Source: Arthrobacter zhaoxinii
Lineage (GTDB): Bacteria > Actinomycetota > Actinomycetes > Actinomycetales > Micrococcaceae
Direction: 5' to 3'
DNA length: 64,000 nt
NCBI RefSeq assembly: GCF_025244925.1
Contig: NZ_CP104275.1
Location: 1 to 64,000 of the forward strand
Shown here: positions 57,009 through 64,000 of the stretch, piece after piece
Layout: each line of letters starts with the position of its first letter
How positions within the stretch are numbered: the stretch's first letter is position 1
Translations under genes and position numbers: made by a program
The notes under the pieces: model-generated
Seen by the model: only the letters and a program-made list of their open reading frames with translations
Told to the model about the DNA's origin: nothing
The model's database searches: none

Positions 57009-58118
57009 TTACTGCTCGGATTCCCTTGCCCGGTAAAGCTGCATCTGCCGGTAGCGGCGGCCCAGGGATTCCCGGCGGGGTTTGGCCGGGGCGTCCTCCG
57101 GCTCCGCCGTGAGGTCAATGTGCTTCCTGCCAAAGCGCCAGAGCAGCAGGTCATCCAGCAGCCGGTCCGGGCCGGGGGAGTACCGGTGGTCCAGGGCGGC
57201 CCGGACCTTGGTGATGGCGTCCGCCTGCAGCAGATCGGCCAGGTCCATGGTGGTCTTCATCCCGTGCGCAGCCAGCATTTCCGCGGCCCAGCCCCAATCA
57301 TCTCCGGACTTCCGGTTAACGTGCGGCAACAGGGTCATCCACACATCCCGGATCCGGTTCGGGGTCAGCGGTGCGCTGCCCTGGCCCTCCTCGTCCCAGT
57401 ACCCGGTGACGGTTTCATAGCGTTCGTGCAGCTCGGCGAAGGCGGTCTCCACCGTCTCCAGCATGGCGGCCGTGGCCGTGAACTGGCGGTCGAAATAGGG
57501 GTTCCAGGCCCGCGGATCACCGGCCTTGAAGCGGATGTCGTGCTCGATTTCAGACCAGGCGTGGGCCAGCACGGTGCGGATCTGCACCTCGAACAGGTAA
57601 CTGCCGTTGGGACGCTGATCCGGTTCCAGCAGCTTATGGAACTGCCGCACGGTCTCATTCTGGATGGTCCGCAGGATCAGGTGCCGGCTGGAGTAGCCGT
57701 AGGTACCGGATTCGATGGAGCCGATATCCTTCTCACGGTCGCCGCGGCAGTCGAACTCCGCCCGCTGGCGCTTGATCAGGTTGGCCGCTTGATCCACCTC
57801 GTGCGGCAGCGTCATGATGATCCGCAGGCCCACCAGATCAATCAGGTTCCGCAGCGGATCCGGGAACAGCAGGGTGGGAAGTTCCCCGGGGTGTTCCGGC
57901 GGCAGCATCCGGGAGGCCTTGTCCCGGAAGGATTCCACCGTCTTGGTGCGCGAGGCAACAAACAGCGGCTTCACCGGGCTGTCGGCAAAAACGGCGCGCA
58001 GGTTCGCTTCCATTTCTGCGGTGACCGCTTCCAGTCCCGGCCGGACCCGGGCATATTCATCGGTGCTGGCCTGGACTGTGGGCCGCAGCCGCTCATCCAG
58101 TGTGTCCCACGCGCTCAA
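57009..58118 (-). CDS. RelA/SpoT-domain (p)ppGpp synthetase-like protein
   Basis: The 369-residue protein has a RelA_SpoT synthetase domain (about 50-210) with the conserved blocks SRTKTVESFRDKASRM, DLVGLRIIM, GYSSRH, FEVQIRT and HAWSEIEHDI. There is no HD hydrolase domain and no TGS/ACT region, so it is a monofunctional synthetase type. A C-terminal part of about 150 residues (helical, Arg-rich end) is longer than in small alarmone synthetases. TTG at 58118 with AAAGGAA 8 nt upstream. Confidence 0.88.
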   Translation of the reverse strand: MSAWDTLDERLRPTVQASTDEYARVRPGLEAVTAEMEANLRAVFADSPVKPLFVASRTKTVESFRDKASRMLPPEHPGELPTLLFPDPLRNLIDLVGLRIIMTLPHEVDQAANLIKRQRAEFDCRGDREKDIGSIESGTYGYSSRHLILRTIQNETVRQFHKLLEPDQRPNGSYLFEVQIRTVLAHAWSEIEHDIRFKAGDPRAWNPYFDRQFTATAAMLETVETAFAELHERYETVTGYWDEEGQGSAPLTPNRIRDVWMTLLPHVNRKSGDDWGWAAEMLAAHGMKTTMDLADLLQADAITKVRAALDHRYSPGPDRLLDDLLLWRFGRKHIDLTAEPEDAPAKPRRESLGRRYRQMQLYRARESEQ

Positions 58119-58222
58119 AGCTGTATTCCTTTCCCCTGCCTGTCGCCCCCTACGGCACAGTGTTTTTTCTACACGGCGATAGGCTCCCTATCAGATTAAG
58201 CCCGCGAGCAGGAAGGATCCTC

Positions 58223-58975
58223 ATGCCGGTGACAGCCTTGCATGTTTCCTACGGTCCGGACCCGGACCAGTACGCCGAGCTCACGCTCCCCGGCTCCGCG
58301 GCACGCGCCGTGGTGGTCATCATCCACGGCGGCTACTGGCGTGCGGCCTACGACGCCGAGCTGGGCCGGCCGCTGGCGGCAGACCTGGCCGCGCGCGGGT
58401 TTGCGGCCTGGAACCTTGAGTACCGGCGGGCCGGCAAAGGCGGGGGCTGGCCGGAAACGTTCGAGGATGTCTGCGCAGGGATCGACGCACTGGCGCCGGC
58501 TGCCCGGGAGTACGACGTCGATCTCTCCCGGGTGGTCCTCCTGGGCCACTCCGCCGGGGGCCACCTGGCCGTGCTCGCTGCCGCCCGCACCGACCCGCAC
58601 GTCCTACCGGCCGGCGTCGTCAGCTCCTCCGGTGTCCTTAACCTGGCCGAGGCCCATGAGCTGGGCCTGAGCGACGGGGCGGTGCGGAACTTCCTCGGCT
58701 GCACACCGGAAGAGGATCCCCGGCGTTACCGGGATGCCGACCCCATGCATGCCCTGCCGCTGCAGGTTCCGGTCTGGGCGCTGCACGGCGAGGAAGACAG
58801 CACTGTGCCGCTGAGCTCCTCCAGCAGCTGGGTGGATGCCGCCCGGGCCAGCGGAACCCGGGCACAGCTGCGCATGATCCCGGGGGACCATTTCGCAATG
58901 ATTACCCCCGGCACCAAGGCATGGGACGCCGTCGTCGACGTGGTCTGCGAGGCCGCCGGAATCCCTGCCGTTTAA
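58223..58975 (+). CDS. Alpha/beta hydrolase, kynurenine formamidase-like
   Basis: The 250-residue protein has the HGGYW motif (35-39) characteristic of arylformamidase/kynurenine formamidase, nucleophile S110 in GHSAGG, D192 and H223. The formamidase would hydrolyse N-formylkynurenine in tryptophan breakdown; other small-ester hydrolases share the motif, and no other kynurenine gene is nearby. The ATG at 58223 follows GGAAGGA by 5 nt. Confidence 0.82.
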   Translation: MPVTALHVSYGPDPDQYAELTLPGSAARAVVVIIHGGYWRAAYDAELGRPLAADLAARGFAAWNLEYRRAGKGGGWPETFEDVCAGIDALAPAAREYDVDLSRVVLLGHSAGGHLAVLAAARTDPHVLPAGVVSSSGVLNLAEAHELGLSDGAVRNFLGCTPEEDPRRYRDADPMHALPLQVPVWALHGEEDSTVPLSSSSSWVDAARASGTRAQLRMIPGDHFAMITPGTKAWDAVVDVVCEAAGIPAV

Positions 58976-59009
58976 GGAAACAAAAAGAGTGCTCTGTTAG
59001 GTTGGCGGT

Positions 59010-59918
59010 GTGCTTACAGTTATTGGCGAAGCCCTTGTGGATGAAGTAGTCAGCGACACGGCGCCGCGGCGGTCGCACCCCGGCGGCAGTCCGCTGAATG
59101 TGGCGGTGGGCGTGGCACGGATGGGCCGGCCGGTGCAGTTTGTGGGCCGCTTCGGCTCGGACACCTACGGCGCGATGATCGCCGAGCACCTCCGCAGCAA
59201 TTCGGTGCTGACCGCCTTCGAAGCCGATGAGCTGCCTACCAGTGTGGCCACGGCCGTGCTGGATCCGGCCGGCGGCGCCCGCTACACCTTCGACCTGGAA
59301 TGGACGCTGCCCGGCCTGGACCTTCCGGCACTGCTGGACGGCACCACCATGCTGCATACCGGCTCCATCGCATCCATGCTCTCGCCGGGTGCCGGACACG
59401 TGCTGCACGCCGTGGAACGGGCACGGCCCGGATGCACCATCACCTATGACCCGAACTGCCGCCCGACAATCATCACCGACGTCTCCTATGCCCGGGAACA
59501 GGCCGAAAAATTCGTGGCACTGGCCGACGTCGTCAAGGCCTCCGACGAGGACCTGCGATGGCTTTACCCCGACGAACCGGTGGAGGAATCCGCGCGGCGC
59601 TGGCTCGCGGCCGGCCCCTCCATAGTCGTGGTCACGCGGGGCTCGAAGGGGCCGTGGGCCGTGGCCGCGGCCGGTGAATGCGAAGTGGCCGCACCGGCCG
59701 TCACCGTCGTGGACACCGTGGGTGCGGGGGATTCCTTTATGTCCGCCCTGCTGGTGGGGCTGATGGACCGGGAGCTCGACGGCGGTGCCCGCCGCAGCGA
59801 CCTTGCCCGGGTCAGCGTGGAGGAACTCCGGGAGCTGATCTCCTTCGCCGCCCGCGCTGCCGCCGTCACCGTGTCCCGTGCCGGGGCCAACCCGCCGTAC
59901 CGCCGCGAAGTCCTCTGA
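59010..59918 (+). CDS. PfkB family carbohydrate kinase (fructokinase-like)
   Basis: The 302-residue ribokinase-fold protein has the PfkB signatures GGSPLNVAVGVARMG (N-terminal) and DTVGAGDSFMSALL (C-terminal, catalytic Asp). It phosphorylates a sugar such as fructose; specificity is not certain. GTG at 59010. It follows the hydrolase gene by 34 bp. Confidence 0.9.
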   Translation: MLTVIGEALVDEVVSDTAPRRSHPGGSPLNVAVGVARMGRPVQFVGRFGSDTYGAMIAEHLRSNSVLTAFEADELPTSVATAVLDPAGGARYTFDLEWTLPGLDLPALLDGTTMLHTGSIASMLSPGAGHVLHAVERARPGCTITYDPNCRPTIITDVSYAREQAEKFVALADVVKASDEDLRWLYPDEPVEESARRWLAAGPSIVVVTRGSKGPWAVAAAGECEVAAPAVTVVDTVGAGDSFMSALLVGLMDRELDGGARRSDLARVSVEELRELISFAARAAAVTVSRAGANPPYRREVL

Positions 59919-59987
59919 CTCCGGCGCCGCAACCCTAGCTGCGTATGCCCGCAGTGCCGTAATACCCATGATCTGAGAGGAAAAACA

Positions 59988-60524
59988 GTGGAAAGCCGAG
60001 ACCCGTACGAGGCCCTCCCGCAGGTGCCCGAGTTCACCGTCGAGAGTGAGGAATTCGCGAACGGAGCCACGTTCGCACCGGCCCAGTACAGCGCCAAGAT
60101 GGGGGTAGCCGACGGCAGCGATGCCTCGCCGCAGCTTTCCTGGGCCGGGTTCCCGGAGCAGACCCGCAGCTTCGCCGTCACCATGTACGATCCGGACGCC
60201 CCCACCGCCAGCGGCTACTGGCACTGGGCCGCCTTTAATATTCCGGCGTCGGTCACCGGACTCGCCGCGGATGCAGCCAACACGGGACAGATGCCCGCCG
60301 GCAGCGTGCAGCTGGCCAACGACGCCGGATTTGCCGGCTTTGTGGGCGCGGCCCCGCCCGCCGGACACGGACGGCACCGCTACTTCGTGGTGGTCCACGC
60401 CGTGGATACGGAGAATCTGGACGTCCCGCCGGACGCCACCCCGGCTGCCCTGGGCTTCGCCCTCTTCACCCACACCCTGGCGCGGGCCACGATGATCGGC
60501 ACCGCGGAAATCCCCGGGGACTAG
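59988..60524 (+). CDS. YbhB/YbcL family (PEBP, Raf kinase inhibitor-like) protein
   Basis: The 178-residue protein has the PEBP pocket motifs SWAGFPEQTRSFAVTMYDPDAPTASGYWHW and GAAPPAGHGRHRYFVVVHAVD. Bacterial members bind small ligands; function is unknown. GTG start at 59988 after GAGAGGAA. The 69-bp gap before it has no clear terminator. Confidence 0.92.
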   Translation: MESRDPYEALPQVPEFTVESEEFANGATFAPAQYSAKMGVADGSDASPQLSWAGFPEQTRSFAVTMYDPDAPTASGYWHWAAFNIPASVTGLAADAANTGQMPAGSVQLANDAGFAGFVGAAPPAGHGRHRYFVVVHAVDTENLDVPPDATPAALGFALFTHTLARATMIGTAEIPGD

Positions 60525-60599
60525 GTTCCGTGCAGGCCGCGCACCCTGCGGCCTGCACCGTGTCGATTCAGCGCTGATCCCGGAAGTAAGCTGGATGCC

Positions 60600-61451
60600 A
60601 TGCAGGGACAGCGGGGGCCGGTACGGCTGATAGCAAGTGACATGGACGGCACCATCGTGGGTGCGGACAACAGCATCAGCGACCGGACCGTCAGGGCCTT
60701 CCGGGCCTGCATGGCAGCGGGCATCGACGTCGTCTTCGTGACGGGACGCCCGCCCCGCTGGCTGGATCCGCTCCGCGAGCGGATCGGGCACGAGGGTACC
60801 GTGATCTGCTCCAACGGGGCCATCACCTATGACCTGGCAGCCGAGCAGGTCCTCTCCACCCGGCTGCTCCCGCTTGAACAGATGTTCGCTGCCGCGGAAG
60901 TCATCAGGGACCTTTTCCCGCGGGCACGTTTCGCGGCGGAAACGGTGGACGGGCTCCATCTGGAGGACGGCTTTGTCGATACCGGATCCCTCGAACTCCT
61001 CGGCGGCATCATTCCCGGACCGCTGCACGAATCCCTCGCGGGCTCACCGGGTGTGGCGAAATTCCTCGCCCGGGGAGGCGACATCTCCCCGGATGAGTTC
61101 CTGCGCCGGGTAGCGCCGGCCGTGTCGAAGCTGGTGGAGACCACGCACTCGGCACCGCGGATGCCGTTGCTGGAAATGTCCCTGCCGGGCCTGAACAAGG
61201 CCGCGACGCTGGCCGCCTATGCCAAGGGGAAGGGTATTGACGCGGCAGAGACCATAGCTTTCGGCGACATGCCCAATGACATTTCCATGCTGGGATGGGC
61301 TGGCCGGGGCTACGCGATGGCCTCCGGACACCCTGCCGCCCGCGAGGCGGCGGCCTACACCGCGCCCGGCTTTACGGACGACGGCGTGGCAGTGATCCTT
61401 GAGCAGCTGCTCGATGTTCGGGAAGCCGCCTCAGGAGCTGGTGCGCGGTAA
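60600..61451 (+). CDS. HAD family hydrolase (Cof-type phosphatase)
   Basis: The 283-residue protein has HAD motif I SDMDGT (D14 nucleophile, D16), motif II VTGR, a Cof-type C2 cap, the lysine NKAATLAAYAKGKG and motif IV GDMPNDISM. Such enzymes dephosphorylate sugar phosphates or flavin/cofactor phosphates. ATG at 60600. Its last 80 bp overlap the convergent PAP2 gene. Confidence 0.92.
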   Translation: MQGQRGPVRLIASDMDGTIVGADNSISDRTVRAFRACMAAGIDVVFVTGRPPRWLDPLRERIGHEGTVICSNGAITYDLAAEQVLSTRLLPLEQMFAAAEVIRDLFPRARFAAETVDGLHLEDGFVDTGSLELLGGIIPGPLHESLAGSPGVAKFLARGGDISPDEFLRRVAPAVSKLVETTHSAPRMPLLEMSLPGLNKAATLAAYAKGKGIDAAETIAFGDMPNDISMLGWAGRGYAMASGHPAAREAAAYTAPGFTDDGVAVILEQLLDVREAASGAGAR

Positions 61452-62151
61452 TCACCACCGCCAGCCAGGCGGCTCCGAGCGTCCAGGCCACCAGGACGTC
61501 CGTCAGCCAGTGATGGCCGAGGTAGACCCGGCTCATGCCCACCGCGAACGTAAAGGCCGCTGCCGCCAGGACAACAGCTGCTTTCGCCCGGCGATTATGC
61601 ACGTGCAGGATCACCAGATAGGCCAGGATCCCCGCGATAACAATCGAGTTCAGGGTGTGTCCGCTCGGGAACGAGGCGGAGGATTCATACGGGGGCACGG
61701 CGTCGGCCAGGGCCGGCCGGGTCCGCCCGATGAGTGCCTTTCCGGTCACCGTCATCAGCAGGGAACCGCCGGCTGCAGCGGCCGTGAGGATCAGCGGGGT
61801 CCAGGAACGCCAGCGCAGGCACATCAGCAGCACCACGAGTCCGGCAATGATCGGCATGCCGACAGTGCCTGCCAGGTTGGTGAAGCCGGTGACGGCTGCA
61901 TCGAGTTCCGGGTTGCGCAGCTGCAGCGCCTGATCCAGGGCCGGCCGGTCCAGCCCGGCGATGCCGTCGGCATCCGTGACCGAGTCATAGACCTCTGCGG
62001 ACACCAGGGTGAGGGCCAGTGCTGGAACCAGGCCGGCAGCCAGAATGACCAGCAGGGTCACGTGCGGCGAGGTTGCACGGGTGATCGCATGCAGCAGGCG
62101 GCGCAGCGGATTTTCGGCGGGGGCGGGGCGCTGCACGGGGTCCGGGGTCAT
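61372..62151 (-). CDS. PAP2-type membrane phosphatase
   Basis: The 259-residue protein has about six membrane helices and the three phosphatase motifs KALIGRTRP, PSGH and SRVYLGHHWLTDV. PAP2 enzymes recycle undecaprenyl pyrophosphate or hydrolyse phosphatidate; which applies here is unknown. ATG at 62151, overlapping the upstream esterase gene's stop by 4 bp. The 3' end overlaps the HAD gene by 80 bp tail to tail. Confidence 0.92.
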   Translation of the reverse strand: MTPDPVQRPAPAENPLRRLLHAITRATSPHVTLLVILAAGLVPALALTLVSAEVYDSVTDADGIAGLDRPALDQALQLRNPELDAAVTGFTNLAGTVGMPIIAGLVVLLMCLRWRSWTPLILTAAAAGGSLLMTVTGKALIGRTRPALADAVPPYESSASFPSGHTLNSIVIAGILAYLVILHVHNRRAKAAVVLAAAAFTFAVGMSRVYLGHHWLTDVLVAWTLGAAWLAVVITAHQLLRRLPEHRAAAQGSLPRRRP

Positions 62152-63467
62152 GGATCAAGTATGCCAAGCCGGCCGGACAGCCAGTCCAGGTTGTTCTCCA
62201 GCCCGGCCCGCCAGACCTGCCAGGAATGGCCGCCCGGAAGTTCCTGGAGCTGTACGTCCGCACCGGCGGCCCGGGCCGCCTCGTACACCTGCCGCCCTTC
62301 CGGCGCGTAGACCCTGTCTTCGCGTCCGACGACGACGACGCCGGCGAGTTCCGGGAAGGGCATCCGGCGGAACCGGTCCACGGCGTTCTGTTCTGCAAAG
62401 GCCTGCTCGTCTCCGCCGAAGTAGGTGTCCAGCAGCGCCTGGTGGCCCTCGGCGTCGGTGGGCTCGTTTTCCCCGGCGATGTCGAGGAACGTCGGGTAGA
62501 CGTCGGGATGGTTGGCGGCCAGCTGCACCGCGCACGTGCCGCCGAAGGAATACCCGGCGACGGCCCACTGGCGGGCGCCGGCCGTCCCTGCCCCCAGCTG
62601 CTGCTGGACCCAGGCGGGAAGGTCCCGGGCCAGGTAGGTGGCCGAGTCGCTGACCGAGGTGTCCAGGCACAGCGGCCAGTCGGGGTTGGAGTCGTTGCTG
62701 GCGTCCGGCATCACCACAACCGGCGCCAGGCCGGCATGGCGGGAGGCAAAGCCGTCCATCATTTCGGCTATCCGGCCGCTGACCAGCCAGTCATTCGGCG
62801 AACCGGGCTGGCCGTGGATCAGGACCAGCACGGGCAGGCTGACGGCGCCGGGATCGGCGAGGTACGCCGGCGGGAGGTAGATCAGAGCAGGGTGGGAGGC
62901 ATAGCCGGAGGCTCCCGCAGGGATCTCCGCGCGGTACACCTGTCCTTCCCCGGGCATGTCCGGCGGCGGGGACCAGTCCTGTTCGGAGGCAGCGGGCCGG
63001 TCCATGCCGGCGGCGGCGGGCCGGGGCAGCGGATCATCAGTCGCTGACGGAGGATCCAGCAGGGACCGCACCGTAGGGTATTGGGCGTAGGCAAGGTTCA
63101 CCGTGCAGGCCAGCGCTCCCAGCAGGGCCAGTGCGGCCAGGACCCCGGCGGTCCGGCGGAGGGCCGGGGTCCCCGGGGCCGCCACCTGCCGAAAGGCCAG
63201 CTGGAAGCCCAGGACCGCCAGGGCGCTGTAGGCGTAAAGCGTCCGCGGCAGGGAAGTATTCCACCAATGGAATATATGTTCGGCGAGCACGTAGAGCAGC
63301 GCCGTGCTGCCCGCGGCCACCACGGCGAAGACCAGGATGGTGCGCAGTCCCAGCTTCCTTCCGGCTATTCCGAGCCACAGCAGGGCGACGACGCCCAGGG
63401 CCAGGAAAAGGGTCGGGAGGAACCCGTCAACCAGTGACAGGGACAGCACGGCCTGCGGCGGCCTCAT
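62148..63467 (-). CDS. Membrane-anchored alpha/beta esterase (EstD/mycolyltransferase-like fold)
   Basis: The 439-residue protein has about four N-terminal membrane helices (residues 1-140), then a Pro-rich stretch and an extracellular esterase domain (about 165-439) with nucleophile GYSFGG, the acid GREDRVY and GGHSW. The fold is that of the antigen 85/esterase D group. Substrate unknown. ATG overlaps the downstream stop of the DUF2156 gene in an ATGA, so the esterase, PAP2 and DUF2156 genes form one minus-strand operon. Confidence 0.85.
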   Translation of the reverse strand: MRPPQAVLSLSLVDGFLPTLFLALGVVALLWLGIAGRKLGLRTILVFAVVAAGSTALLYVLAEHIFHWWNTSLPRTLYAYSALAVLGFQLAFRQVAAPGTPALRRTAGVLAALALLGALACTVNLAYAQYPTVRSLLDPPSATDDPLPRPAAAGMDRPAASEQDWSPPPDMPGEGQVYRAEIPAGASGYASHPALIYLPPAYLADPGAVSLPVLVLIHGQPGSPNDWLVSGRIAEMMDGFASRHAGLAPVVVMPDASNDSNPDWPLCLDTSVSDSATYLARDLPAWVQQQLGAGTAGARQWAVAGYSFGGTCAVQLAANHPDVYPTFLDIAGENEPTDAEGHQALLDTYFGGDEQAFAEQNAVDRFRRMPFPELAGVVVVGREDRVYAPEGRQVYEAARAAGADVQLQELPGGHSWQVWRAGLENNLDWLSGRLGILDP

Positions 63468-64000
63468 CCGGTGCGGTCCACGATCCGGCGGGCCAGCGAC
63501 AATCCCTGGCTGAACGACAAATCGGGGACATATGCCCGGGTCAGGGCGTTGGCGATGGCCGGCAGGGACGCCGGATCCAGATAGGTCATGAACAGCGGCA
63601 CGTATTCCGGGCCGAACTTGGCTTTGAAGGCCAGCAGGGACCGGAATCCGTACACGGGTTCCAGCGTGGCCCCCAACCGGTCCAGCAGCCGTTCCATGAC
63701 GGGCGGCCCTTCCTCCGCGCCGTCGTCGTTACCGGGTGCACGGGCAAGCGGCGCTCCGGACAGGCTGAGGAAGGAAAAGCCTTCGTCCTGGAGGGACAGG
63801 GCAGCGGAGGCGATGAGGAAGTCCATCCCCAGCCGGAAGCCGCTGCTGCGCCGGCGCATAAAATCCAGGGTCCAGCCCGCAACGGATCCGTCGCGGTACA
63901 CCGGGAGCCAGGACGTCACTGCATGCACGGTGCCGTCTGAGTCGACGGCCAGCAGGCACCGCACCTCCGGATCGTCCACTTCTTCCAGCCCGCCCAGCGT
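63464..64000 (-). CDS. DUF2156 protein, C-terminal part (MprF/LysX-like aminoacyl or lysyltransferase domain)
   Basis: The frame stays open to the window edge at 64000, so the 5' part is missing and no start can be set. The 178 visible residues include LLAVDSDGTVHAVTSWLPVYRDGSVAGWTLDFMRRR and later MERLLDRLGATLEPVYGFRSLLAFKAKFGPEYVPLFMTYLD, typical of the GNAT-like DUF2156 domain of phosphatidylglycerol lysyltransferase-type proteins. A role in modifying membrane lipids is plausible but the specific substrate is not. Confidence 0.82.
   Translation of the reverse strand, partial: TLGGLEEVDDPEVRCLLAVDSDGTVHAVTSWLPVYRDGSVAGWTLDFMRRRSSGFRLGMDFLIASAALSLQDEGFSFLSLSGAPLARAPGNDDGAEEGPPVMERLLDRLGATLEPVYGFRSLLAFKAKFGPEYVPLFMTYLDPASLPAIANALTRAYVPDLSFSQGLSLARRIVDRTG

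Noticed and set aside
58902..61028. 708-codon minus-strand frame over the sugar kinase, PEBP and HAD genes
   Set aside because: Spans three recognised plus-strand genes and has no conserved motif.

Overview
The window is chromosomal DNA of a high-GC Gram-positive bacterium of the Micrococcaceae, most like Arthrobacter or a close relative. Evidence: GC-rich codon use with many GTG and TTG starts, DnaA boxes of the TGTGGAYAA type, and the actinobacterial gene order dnaA-dnaN-recF-dciA-gyrB-gyrA-(DUF3566)-tRNA-Ile-(DLW-39)-tRNA-Ala, followed by crgA and the pknB-pknA-pbpA-rodA-pstP-fhaB-fhaA division operon ending at tRNA-Leu. The genus is an inference from gene content and was not tested by alignment.

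Layout. 1-2581 is the replication origin: a DnaA-box field upstream of dnaA, dnaA, and a second box field between dnaA and dnaN. 2582-11700 holds replication and topology genes (dnaN, recF, dciA, gyrB, gyrA), a DUF3566 membrane protein, two tRNAs and a 39-residue gene between them. 11774-17908 holds a DMT transporter, a repeat-rich anchored protein, a cyclophilin, a rhomboid protease with an N-terminal Cys-rich module, a third DnaA-box cluster, crgA, a class E sortase, a small membrane protein and a TrpG/PabA-type amidotransferase. 17952-27363 (minus strand) is the envelope-growth and phosphosignalling operon: two Ser/Thr kinases that both carry PASTA domains, PBP2-class transpeptidase, RodA, PP2C phosphatase and two FHA proteins. 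tRNA-Leu closes this conserved core.

28-64 kb is a variable chromosomal region made of short transcription units. They include DUF5997 facing a LysR-type ligand-binding domain without HTH, a frameshifted VOC pseudogene, a CPA1 antiporter, gluconokinase with a divergent FadR-type regulator, Dps, an SDR plus Rieske/FAD oxidoreductase operon, a Ku operon and a three-domain LigD (non-homologous end joining), a SoxR regulator with a well-formed SoxR operator driving a flavin reductase, a lipoprotein L,D-transpeptidase, phosphoketolase, an SDR/LacI divergent pair with a palindromic operator candidate, an AlkZ-like protein, a RelA/SpoT-type synthetase, sugar kinase, HAD and PAP2 phosphatases, a membrane esterase and the C-terminal part of a DUF2156 protein cut by the window end. 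Stress and DNA-repair functions are prominent.

No insertion sequence, prophage, CRISPR array or rRNA gene was seen. The most interesting signals are the extra-origin DnaA-box cluster at 15.53-15.75 kb, three DnaA boxes phased at exactly 11 bp before dnaA, a PASTA-bearing PknA with an Asn/Gly-repeat tail, the HTH-less LysR-domain protein, an SDR with a glycosidase-like helical N-terminus, and a pair of hairpins with identical arms around a GNAT gene. No clearly new multi-gene system was found.
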